In this document: positions 1 through 5,283 of the stretch, one piece after another
Layout of the letters: each line of letters opens with the position of its first letter
Numbering within the stretch: the first letter of the stretch is position 1
Assembly (NCBI GenBank): GCA_946481625.1
Contig: CAMLOZ010000214.1
Location: 1 to 6,551, forward strand
Reading direction: 5' to 3'
Length of the DNA stretch: 6,551 nucleotides
Source: an uncultured Haloferula sp.
Lineage (GTDB): Bacteria > Verrucomicrobiota > Verrucomicrobiae > Verrucomicrobiales > Akkermansiaceae
The notes under the pieces: generated by a model
What the model was told of the DNA's origin: nothing
What the model saw: only the letters and a program-made list of their open reading frames with translations
Database searches by the model: none
Translations under genes and position numbers: made by a program

Positions 1-66
1 CCCGTCACAGCCGGAGACGACTGGTGCGGGGACTTCGAAAAGAAGGACTTGCCGACTCCCTTCTAA
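1..66 (+). CDS. C-terminal tail of a small protein with a DDWCGDF motif (5' end outside window)
   Basis: Reading frame 1 is open from the first base to a TAA at 64-66. It gives 21 residues containing AGDDWCGDFEKKDLPTPF. An acidic D-D-W-C-G-(D/E)-F ending is a pattern I associate with short cysteine-containing hypothetical proteins, where the tail Cys is thought to join upstream cysteines in a zinc-ribbon-like fold; that is recalled knowledge, and the upstream part cannot be seen here. The next gene starts 17 bp downstream on the same strand, so the two could be co-transcribed. Function is unknown. The fragment is short enough that chance is possible, but the motif makes a real gene end more likely. 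Confidence 0.5.
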   Translation, partial: PVTAGDDWCGDFEKKDLPTPF

Positions 67-82
67 CTGTTGGCGATTTCTA

Positions 83-505
83 TTGCGACCGGGTCTCAAT
101 TGGGGTTTTGTCCGCCGCGTGCAGCCCACCGCCCACGAAATCGACGGCCTTTTGCTTCCGCTCGCCCCGGTTCTAGCGAAGGAGGCGGACGCGATTCTGG
201 ACTTGCGTGAGTTGTTGATGAGTAAGGGCCACCCGGGAAAGTGCGTGCGCTGCTTCTTCCAGCTTTTCACCGCCGCCGGTCGCGCCGAGATGCCGCGGCT
301 GGCCCCGCTGATCGCTTGGCTTGAGGCGAATCTTGAGATCGCCGTGCGCGCCGATGGCAGGGAACTCGAAACCCTGCCGGTGAAGCTCCACGGCTCGGAC
401 GACCTGGAGTCCTTCTGCCTGCGCTCGATCGACAAGGTCCGCTTGGACCGTGGCTACCCCGTGCGTCGTCTCGACTTGGCCTTCCGCTACAAGGTGGCCG
501 CCTGA
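83..505 (+). CDS. Hypothetical protein, about 140 aa (start uncertain)
   Basis: I do not recognise a family. The frame has the strong G/C third-position bias of real genes in this DNA, and the product is mixed alpha/beta-like with no signal peptide or membrane segment. It has two nearby cysteines (KCVRCF) in the middle, a hydrophobic stretch around PRLAPLIAWLEA, and a basic C-terminus (residues RLDLAFRYK). The given start is a TTG without a Shine-Dalgarno site. A GTG at 119 (giving about 128 aa, beginning VQPTAHEIDG) is an equally good alternative, because third-position bias is weak before it. It follows the DDWCGDF gene tail closely and may share its transcript. Its stop lies inside the oppositely oriented FAD oxidoreductase gene, a 19-bp tail-to-tail overlap. 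The minus-strand frame over the same region looks like a shadow. Confidence 0.6.
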   Translation: MRPGLNWGFVRRVQPTAHEIDGLLLPLAPVLAKEADAILDLRELLMSKGHPGKCVRCFFQLFTAAGRAEMPRLAPLIAWLEANLEIAVRADGRELETLPVKLHGSDDLESFCLRSIDKVRLDRGYPVRRLDLAFRYKVAA

Positions 506-1680
506 GTCGCCGCACGCCCGGCGGCTTGACCGGTGGCAAAGCAAGTGCCCATCACGCGGATCGATGCCTGCGCCCCGTGGTCGCACGAGATGCAGCGGCC
601 CGCCACGAAGACCCGCTCAAGCTTCTCCGGGATCAGACAAGCGAGAGGAATCCCCGCGGCGCGGTCGTTCTCCGGGTAGCGCAGTTTCGGCCCGCGATGG
701 GTCTCGCGGAACTCCAAGGGCCAAGTCGCGAGGGCGATGTCATCCGCGTGCCGGGCACCCGAGAGAATCTCCTCCGATGTCAGCAGGTGCCTGCCGATCC
801 AGCGGCGGCTTTCGCGCACACCGGCACGGACCGGCCATTGCGACACATACGCCCCCGTCCAGCCCTGCGCCTCTTGCTTGAGGAAATCGATCGCCGTGGA
901 AGCGATCATGCGCCCGGTCGCTTCGAGCGCCGAGAGGCACGCAGGATCGAGCGGATCATAACCCCTGCCTTCCTCGCTGCCGGAGAGATCGATCGTGCCG
1001 AAGATCTCCCCCGCCCTGCCGCTGCTGCGGAAGTGCAGGCCGAGCGCCTCCTTCGCAAGAATGCCCCGGCGCACGCCCTCGACGATGCGCCCGGCCAGCA
1101 CGAGACCCGCTTCTCCTCCCGGGACCCCTTGCACCGCGAAGACATAAGCCGGGCGTTGCAGGCTGGAGGAATCGGTTGTCGCCGTGGCGGCACCGCAAAG
1201 CGCCGCGAATACCGCGTCCCCGCTGGCATCGACCACCGCCTTCGCCCGCACGGAAAAGATCCCGCCCCGACCCGCGATGTCGATGCGCCAGCCATCCCCC
1301 TCGGCCTCGGCCCCAAGCGCCTCGCTGTGATAAAGCACGCGCACCCCGCCTTCTGACAAAAAGGCATCGGCGATGCGGACGAATTCCACCGGATGCTGCG
1401 GCAGCACCCAGACGCGCCCCATCTTCACCGGTCCGGTTCCGGTGGCGCGGCGCATCCGTTCCTCCATCTCCGCCGGGAATCCCCGGTTCGCCACTACCGG
1501 CGGGCCTTCGCCCATCAGGTAAAGACCGCAGAAGGTGTGAACCAGCGAAGCCGTGCCCATGCCACCCGCGAAGCCATGGCGCTCCACCAGGAGCACGCTC
1601 GCGCCCTCGCGGGCGGCGGTCACGGCGGCAGCCAGACCCGCGCTGCCCGCACCGAGCACCAGCACGTCGCAGTTCGTCAT
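487..1680 (-). CDS. FAD-dependent oxidoreductase (FAD_oxidored type), 397 aa
   Basis: A cytoplasmic flavoprotein expected to oxidise or desaturate a substrate using FAD. The N-terminus carries the Rossmann dinucleotide motif GAGSAG (residues 10-15), with an acidic residue at the end of strand 2 (Glu33) that normally binds the adenosine ribose, followed by GGMGTAS (39-45). A DASGDA motif lies at 151-156. The C-terminal FAD-closing segment is VFVAGRCIS (357-364) through QASIRVMGTCFATGQAAG (371-388), typical of the PF12831-like family. Length is normal and the protein appears intact. Its ATG overlaps the ACP stop by four bases (ATGA, 1677-1680), so translation is probably coupled and the two proteins likely act together. 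Inference: it modifies an acyl or polyketide chain, perhaps while ACP-bound. The exact substrate cannot be read from the sequence. No Shine-Dalgarno site is obvious; coupling may make one unnecessary. Confidence 0.9.
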   Translation of the reverse strand: MTNCDVLVLGAGSAGLAAAVTAAREGASVLLVERHGFAGGMGTASLVHTFCGLYLMGEGPPVVANRGFPAEMEERMRRATGTGPVKMGRVWVLPQHPVEFVRIADAFLSEGGVRVLYHSEALGAEAEGDGWRIDIAGRGGIFSVRAKAVVDASGDAVFAALCGAATATTDSSSLQRPAYVFAVQGVPGGEAGLVLAGRIVEGVRRGILAKEALGLHFRSSGRAGEIFGTIDLSGSEEGRGYDPLDPACLSALEATGRMIASTAIDFLKQEAQGWTGAYVSQWPVRAGVRESRRWIGRHLLTSEEILSGARHADDIALATWPLEFRETHRGPKLRYPENDRAAGIPLACLIPEKLERVFVAGRCISCDHGAQASIRVMGTCFATGQAAGRAATQAATL

Positions 1681-1925
1681 GCCATCCTCCTCCCGATCAA
1701 GGCCGCGAGGTCGAGCGGCGTGCCGAGGTTCTCGCGACCGGCATCCTGCGGCGCGATCACGGCGCCGAAACGCTCCTCCGCGATCACGATGAGCTGCATG
1801 ACGGCCATCGAATCCATTCCAGCGGCAAAGAGATCGCCCTCGGTCGGGAAGCCCTCGGGAAGTTCGGCGATGCCCTCCTCGCGGAGCATGTCGATTACCT
1901 CTTGTGGCGTGGGAGCGGCGGTCAT
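1677..1925 (-). CDS. Acyl carrier protein, 82 aa
   Basis: A small acidic helical carrier that tethers acyl intermediates through phosphopantetheine. The attachment site is Ser39 in FAAGMDSMAVMQLI (residues 33-46): the usual D-S-L appears as D-S-M, and the second-helix pattern (LIVIAEERFG, 45-54) fits ACPs. The first helix is PQEVIDMLREEG. I chose the ATG at 1925 because the product then has standard ACP length. The frame stays open upstream to a TTG at 2060, but that extension (rich in L, V and R) has no ACP counterpart. The stop overlaps the start of the FAD oxidoreductase by four bases. The absence of an ACP beside either ketosynthase gene on the right suggests this one serves that pair; this dedicated role is inference. 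It is unlikely to be the housekeeping AcpP, given the divergent DSM site and the non-FAS neighbours. Confidence 0.87.
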   Translation of the reverse strand: MTAAPTPQEVIDMLREEGIAELPEGFPTEGDLFAAGMDSMAVMQLIVIAEERFGAVIAPQDAGRENLGTPLDLAALIGRRMA

Positions 1926-2095
1926 TTCCGCGCCCACGGGAACAAAGGCCAGCGACAGCGGCAAGCCCGCTTTGGCCAATACCCGCACTCGTACCAACGC
2001 GAGGAGCACTCTCGTTTTCGGCCCCCGAAGATCGTGCAAGTTGCTCGATTCATCATGCAAGAGAACGTATTCCTAACCGCTCAGATCTACGTAAC

Positions 2096-2144
2096 TTGTT
2101 GAAAAACAAATGCGGCATGGCGATTGCGAGAAGGTTGCCATGCC
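2096..2144 (+). promoter_or_regulatory. Two leader hairpins upstream of the lipoprotein gene
   Basis: The first is TTGTT-GAAA-AACAA (2096-2109), an A/U stem closed by a GNRA-type tetraloop. The second is GGCATGGC (2114-2121) paired with GCCATGCC (2137-2144), a perfect 8-bp stem with a 15-nt loop that can tighten by further A-U and G-U pairs. Neither is followed by a T-tract, so terminators are unlikely. They lie 36-84 bp before the lipoprotein ATG and could be structured 5' leader RNA, or the 8-bp arms could be a DNA operator. The role is inference. Confidence 0.4.
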
Positions 2145-2164
2145 CCGAACGGGCAAGCCAACCC

Positions 2165-2177
2165 TAATGAGTCATTA
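2165..2177. promoter_or_regulatory. 13-bp palindrome TAATGA-G-TCATTA just before the lipoprotein ATG
   Basis: Six bases match perfectly on each side of a central G. The palindrome ends two bases before the ATG at 2180, exactly where a Shine-Dalgarno site would lie, and no SD is present. It could be a repressor operator or a weak RNA hairpin that controls ribosome access. It stands out as A/T-rich in G/C-rich surroundings. Which of these roles applies, if any, cannot be told from sequence. Confidence 0.4.
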
Positions 2178-2179
2178 TC

Positions 2180-2533
2180 ATGAAAGCACCATTCGTTACC
2201 TCCATCGTCGCAGCGGCCACTTACGGCTTCCTGTTTACGGCGTGTGATTCCCGCCAGGAAGAAGCCCGTGAAGAGGCCTTGGAACACAAGGCCGAGGTTC
2301 TGGAAAAGCAGGCCGCGGATGTCCGCAAGCAAGGCGAAGCCGCTGCCGACGCCGCGGAGAACGCCGCCGACAAGGTCCGGAAACAGGCCGATGGCACCAC
2401 GGAAATGCGTGAAGAAGACGCCGAAGCCCGCGCGGATGCAGCAGAGGACAATGCCGACGCCGTCCGCAAGGACGCCGAGCGCAAGGCCGACGCCCTCGAA
2501 GACGAGGCCGACAAGACCCGCGAAGCGAAATAA
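2180..2533 (+). CDS. Small Ala/Glu-rich coiled-coil lipoprotein, 117 aa
   Basis: The N-terminus is a lipoprotein signal peptide: Lys2, a hydrophobic stretch (about 4-20), then a lipobox-like FTAC with the lipidated Cys at 22. The mature part is almost entirely charged and alanine-rich (A, E, D, K, R), with no glycine/proline breaks beyond Gly52 and Gly72, so one long amphipathic helix or coiled coil is predicted. A V-R-K type element recurs near residues 48-50, 66-68, 95-97 and 113-114, and residues 56-71 resemble 85-100. Asp23 follows the Cys; in E. coli Asp at +2 favours inner-membrane retention, but that rule may not hold in this lineage. It lies opposite to, and between, the two halves of the ketosynthase cluster. 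Function is unknown; a structural or envelope-spacer role is a guess. The ATG has no SD and is preceded by a palindrome. Confidence 0.8.
   Translation: MKAPFVTSIVAAATYGFLFTACDSRQEEAREEALEHKAEVLEKQAADVRKQGEAAADAAENAADKVRKQADGTTEMREEDAEARADAAEDNADAVRKDAERKADALEDEADKTREAK
2345..2479 (+). repeat. Internal duplication in the lipoprotein gene
   Basis: Codons 56-71 (2345-2392; ADAAENAADKVRKQAD) and 85-100 (2432-2479; ADAAEDNADAVRKDAE) encode closely similar 16-residue blocks offset by 29 residues. A weaker third copy follows at 103-117. The DNA copies differ at many third positions, so the duplication is either old or maintained by selection on the protein helix rather than recent slippage. Confidence 0.55.
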
Positions 2534-2566
2534 GCGATCGGCTCACCGACCCTTGAACAAGGAAAC

Positions 2567-2608
2567 CAACGTCCTGCCGGCCTGGCGCCGACGGGGCGTT
2601 GTCGTTTT
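2567..2608. terminator. Probable bidirectional terminator between convergent genes
   Basis: CAACGTCC (2567-2574) pairs with GGGCGTTG (2594-2601), giving an 8-bp stem with one G-T wobble and a GC-rich loop. On the + strand it is followed by TCGTTTT (2602-2608), a short U-tract, so it should stop lipoprotein transcription. On the - strand the stem is followed by GTTTCCTTGTTC, moderately T-rich, and so may also stop the ketosynthase-like gene that ends at 2628. A smaller stem, TCGG-ctca-CCGA, sits just after the lipoprotein stop at 2538-2549. Confidence 0.5.
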
Positions 2609-2627
2609 CAGAGATAGCGACCGGCTC

Positions 2628-3659
2628 CTATCGCAGCGCGGCAGCCAACAGGCACCCGGCCGCCTGCTCGTTCCCTCCGAGGGTAGCAACGAGTGCCTGG
2701 TCCGCGATACCGCGGCGGATCTGCTCGACCGCCGCGACAAGCTGCAAGCCCGAGGATGCGGTGAACGATTCACCCAAGACTTTCCTAACAGAAATTTTCG
2801 GTCCCCTCCACGCTGAAAAGACGGCCTCCTCGTGTCGATCGAAGCGGGCGACGCCGCTGCGGCCGTCCGCGAGAAGTGTTTCGCCATCATCCACCGCACC
2901 TGTGGCGGTGACGATGTCGCGCAGCGCCGCGCTTCGATCCCGGCTCGGGGCGAGGGCCACGGGATCGGGCACGCTGACGAGTCGGGGCCCTTCGCCATCC
3001 AGTTCGAGATAGACGGCAGCCGCCCCTTCGGCCGGAAGACAGCCGCCAGCATAGAGACCGAGCGCTTCGGACGAAAGCCAGTCGAGTTCCTCCGGCGCGA
3101 CCACCAGCACGCCGTCGCAGTCGCCGCGCAGCAGCCATTCCGTGGCCACTTCGAGCGCGGTGAAGATCTCCGCCGTGTCGCCCAACAGGGTATCGTTCGG
3201 CGCGGTGGAATTGAAGAGCGCGGAGAGGTGGCTGGAGGGCGCGTTGAAGACGGTCTCCGGAAACAGGATCGGGCTGGCCACCGCGGGGTCGGCAAGCACC
3301 TCGCCGAAGAAGCGGTTCGAGTAATTCACGCAGCCGTTCATCAGCGCGCAAACGATGCCGAGCCGGAGTTCGCCCGCCGTCGCCTTTGCCATGCGCTCGG
3401 GGCCTAGTGCTTCGACTGCGGCGGCGACGGCGAACTTCGAGACCGGGCTGACGCGGCGCAGGCGCGGGCTCTTTGGAAGCGTGGGCGGTGCGGGTGGCAC
3501 GCGCAGGACGGAGGTGACGACCGGCGGATGACCGGCGATCTCGCGGACAATCCCGGAAGGCTCGGGTCTCACCCCGCGCTCCAGCGCTTCCATGAAGGCA
3601 GGCACCCCCCAACCCGCGGGGGTGACAGCTCCGGTTCCTGTGATGGTGATGCGGGGCAT
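2628..3659 (-). CDS. Ketosynthase homologue lacking catalytic residues (chain-length-factor-like), 343 aa
   Basis: A thiolase-fold ketosynthase relative. The N-terminus ITITGTGAVTPAGWG (4-18) matches the ketosynthase first strand. Residues 133-160 (FPETVFNAPSSHLSALF onward) and 184-195 (VLVVAPEELDWL) match the dimer-core region. Aligned without gaps to the neighbouring KS from Pro154/Pro161, the nucleophilic Cys position is Thr162. There is no HGTGT motif, and the GH of the second histidine motif aligns with Gly296-Glu297. At 343 residues it is shorter than an active KS (about 410). Such inactive partners, like chain length factors of type II PKS, pair with an active KS to form a heterodimer and set product length. 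The active KS gene lies 127 bp upstream on the same strand, which supports this. The start is an ATG at 3659 with no SD visible. The specific role is inference; membership of the KS superfamily is firm. Confidence 0.8.
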   Translation of the reverse strand: MPRITITGTGAVTPAGWGVPAFMEALERGVRPEPSGIVREIAGHPPVVTSVLRVPPAPPTLPKSPRLRRVSPVSKFAVAAAVEALGPERMAKATAGELRLGIVCALMNGCVNYSNRFFGEVLADPAVASPILFPETVFNAPSSHLSALFNSTAPNDTLLGDTAEIFTALEVATEWLLRGDCDGVLVVAPEELDWLSSEALGLYAGGCLPAEGAAAVYLELDGEGPRLVSVPDPVALAPSRDRSAALRDIVTATGAVDDGETLLADGRSGVARFDRHEEAVFSAWRGPKISVRKVLGESFTASSGLQLVAAVEQIRRGIADQALVATLGGNEQAAGCLLAAALR

Positions 3660-3786
3660 GAAACAGAAATTCTAAGATTCAAGCTCCAAGATCCAAACGG
3701 GGAGCTCGTTCATCGGCCATCGATCGTGTTCCATTCCCTTCCCATCCGTGGCGAACGTGGCGGTTCTCCCTGCCTTTCATCGTGAT
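3660..3786 (-). other. Spacer between the two ketosynthase genes
   Basis: A 127-bp non-coding gap, unusually long for two co-directional genes expected to form a complex. No convincing terminator or promoter was found, so read-through from the upstream KS gene is the simplest reading. It contains a short heptamer repeat near the downstream gene. Confidence 0.45.
3673..3700. repeat. Imperfect 7-bp tandem repeat
   Basis: On the + strand TAAGATT, CAAGCTC, CAAGATC and CAAACGG follow each other directly, sharing the core (C/T)AAG(A/C)T in the first three. It sits 14 bp upstream of the ATG of the chain-length-factor-like gene and is A/T-richer than its surroundings. It could be a simple-sequence relic or part of a dispersed intergenic repeat. 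Confidence 0.4.
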
Positions 3787-5016
3787 TCAAAGCTGGAAGA
3801 TGAGGGTGGCATTCGCCCCGCCGAAGCCGAAGGAATTGGTGAGCACCGTTTTCAACGACGCATCGCGCGGTTGCCGGACCAGATCGAATTTCACGGCGGG
3901 ATCGATTTCCCGCACGCCGAGGCTCGCCGGCAAGAATTGTTCGCGCAGCGCGATCAGGCAGAGCACGGATTCCACCGAACCCGCCCCCCCTAACAGGTGA
4001 CCGATGGCCGATTTGGTGGAGGAGACCTTGATCTTCGGCGTCGCATCGCCCGCCCAACGGGATATCGCATTGGCTTCCGCCACGTCGTTCAAGGGCGTTC
4101 CGGTACCGTGCGAATTGATGTAGTCGATTTGTTCCGGCACCAGACCGGCGGCACGGGTCGCGCGATCCATCGTGGACAGCGCGGCATCGCCTTCCGGATG
4201 CGGCTGGGTGAGATGGTGGATATCCGTGGCGGCGGCGTAGGAGAGGATGCGCGCGAGGACATCCGCACCGCGGGCACGGGCGGCATCGAGCGACTCGACG
4301 AGCACGAAGCCCGCGCCCTCACCGAGGGCGAGGCCATCGCGGGCGGCATCGAAGGCGCGCGGGATGCCGGAGGGCGAGAGGGCCTGGAGGGAATCGAAGC
4401 CGGCGAAGACGAGCTGGCAGAGGGCATCGTACCCGCCCGCGAGGACGCGCTCGGCCTTGCCTTCGGAGACCATTTGGAAGGCATGGCCGATGGCATTCGC
4501 GCCGGAGGCGCAGGCATTCGAAATGATGCGTAGCGGACCCTGCACGCCGAGGGCACGCATCATGGCGGCCATCTGGTGCTGCGGCTGATACGTTTCCACG
4601 CGCGTGAGCTGGTGCCGGCGCGAAGTGCCGGTCGTGGCTTGGAGATAGTATTGCTCGCCGACGGGCATGGCGGCGGCAGAGGTGCCGACGACGACGGGCA
4701 TGGAGCCGCCGGAGAGACCGGCCATGGCGAGGGCTTCCCGGGCAGCGATCAATGCCATGCGGGTGCCGCGGTCCATGCGTTGCCACTCGCGCTTGCCCAC
4801 TCCGGGCAGGCTTTCCGGCAGTTCCGCCTGCCCGGCCGTGCCGACGCGCTGCCGCGAGACATCGAAGAGATCGACCGGCCGGAAGGCGGTGCGCCCCGCG
4901 CGGAATCCGGCGGCATTTCCCGCCATATCCGCACCCATCGAGGTGAGGATGCCCGCGCCGGTGATGGCGACAGGACGGCGGCTCTGCGGATAGGGGCGAT
5001 CGGCGTGATAGGCCAC
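3787..5016 (-). CDS. Beta-ketoacyl-ACP synthase (KAS II/FabF-type), 409 aa
   Basis: Catalyses decarboxylative Claisen condensation of an acyl chain with malonyl-ACP. The full catalytic set is present: nucleophile Cys169 in SNACASGANAIG (166-177), His303 in HGTGTPLND (303-311), Lys335 and His340 in KSAIGHLLGGAG (335-346), and the C-terminal glycine-rich loop NSFGFGGANA (394-403). The N-terminus RRPVAITGAGILTSMG (13-28) is standard, and length is typical of FabF. The start is a GTG at 5016; there is no in-frame ATG nearby upstream, and the first ATG downstream would remove the first beta strand. It is the first gene of the minus-strand cluster, followed by the inactive homologue. The pair, with a nearby ACP, resembles type II PKS or aryl-polyene-type KS/CLF sets more than housekeeping fatty-acid synthesis, which would usually show fabG, fabD or acpP beside it. 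Product unknown. Confidence 0.93.
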   Translation of the reverse strand: MAYHADRPYPQSRRPVAITGAGILTSMGADMAGNAAGFRAGRTAFRPVDLFDVSRQRVGTAGQAELPESLPGVGKREWQRMDRGTRMALIAAREALAMAGLSGGSMPVVVGTSAAAMPVGEQYYLQATTGTSRRHQLTRVETYQPQHQMAAMMRALGVQGPLRIISNACASGANAIGHAFQMVSEGKAERVLAGGYDALCQLVFAGFDSLQALSPSGIPRAFDAARDGLALGEGAGFVLVESLDAARARGADVLARILSYAAATDIHHLTQPHPEGDAALSTMDRATRAAGLVPEQIDYINSHGTGTPLNDVAEANAISRWAGDATPKIKVSSTKSAIGHLLGGAGSVESVLCLIALREQFLPASLGVREIDPAVKFDLVRQPRDASLKTVLTNSFGFGGANATLIFQL

Positions 5017-5067
5017 GGGGAATGAAAAAGGGATGGTCGGCAGGGCGATGCGAGATCGGCCCCCGGC

Positions 5068-5096
5068 GTTCTAAAAGCCGCTGGCGCGTCTGTCCA
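5068..5096 (-). promoter_or_regulatory. Candidate sigma-70-type promoter for the ketosynthase gene
   Basis: On the - strand, TGGACA (5096-5091; five of six to TTGACA) is separated by exactly 17 bp from TAGAAC (5073-5068; four of six to TATAAT). It would start transcription near 5061, leaving a leader of about 45 nt before the GTG at 5016. The spacing is ideal but the -10 is only fair, and consensus boxes are less reliable outside proteobacteria. Confidence 0.35.
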
Positions 5097-5189
5097 CGTT
5101 CACATTTTCGCATTTCCACCCCCGACCCGCGCATCTCCGTCCCGGCGGCATGTCGAGTTTGGCCGGTCGGCAAGCGCGGCCACCGCCAT

Positions 5190-5204
5190 GCCCCCTGCGG
5201 GGGC
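5190..5204. other. GC hairpin in the KS-xylanase intergenic region
   Basis: GCCCCC-TGC-GGGGGC is a perfect 6-bp stem with a 3-base loop, about 80 bp before the xylanase ATG. No T-tract follows on either strand, so it is not an intrinsic terminator. It could be a regulator site or leader structure. The rest of the 267-bp region (5017-5283) shows only short A/T-rich motifs (CACATTTT, CGCATTTC near 5101-5118), no gene, and no clear promoter for the xylanase. Confidence 0.35.
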
Positions 5205-5274
5205 GCACGCGCTCCACGAATTCGCATAGCGGATCTTCCATTGATGAAAGCTGTTCCGGGACTCACGGTATTGC

Positions 5275-5279
5275 AGGAG
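5275..5279 (+). promoter_or_regulatory. Ribosome binding site of the xylanase gene
   Basis: AGGAG ends four bases before the ATG at 5284. It is the only clear Shine-Dalgarno site in the window and supports this start, which also gives a complete signal peptide. Confidence 0.65.
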
Positions 5280-5283
5280 ACCC

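Larger units (their letters stand above)
1926..2179. promoter_or_regulatory. Divergent intergenic region between ACP and lipoprotein genes
   Basis: This 254-bp stretch must hold the start signals for both the ACP-oxidoreductase pair (-) and the lipoprotein (+), since the lipoprotein gene separates the ACP from the upstream ketosynthase genes. The right half (about 2050-2180) is clearly more A/T-rich than the surrounding genes. I found no convincing -35/-10 pair on either strand. It contains several short inverted repeats: TTCGG-ccc-CCGAA at 2017-2029 and three more at 2096-2177, described separately. The open extension of the ACP frame covers its left half but looks non-coding. Confidence 0.45.

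Noticed and set aside
1..505. Prophage remnant
   Set aside because: The DDWCGDF tail alone is too weak; no integrase, capsid, tail or lysis gene is visible.
509..525. GCCGC/GCGGC stem as a terminator of the hypothetical gene
   Set aside because: Only 5 bp, no T-tract, and it is within the coding sequence of the oxidoreductase.
526..1356. Plus-strand open frame of 276 aa
   Set aside because: It is antisense to the FAD oxidoreductase; the product is rich in R, A and P with no recognisable motif.
1926..2060. N-terminal extension of the ACP to a TTG at 2060
   Set aside because: It adds 45 residues with no ACP counterpart; the ATG at 1925 gives a normal ACP length.
2221..2514. Minus-strand Ser/Ala-rich open frame opposite the lipoprotein
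   Set aside because: Its low-complexity S/A/R composition simply mirrors the Ala/Glu/Lys codons of the lipoprotein, which has a proper signal peptide.
3997..4533. Plus-strand open frame of 178 aa, Gly/Arg-rich
   Set aside because: Antisense to the ketosynthase active-site region; composition is that of a shadow frame.
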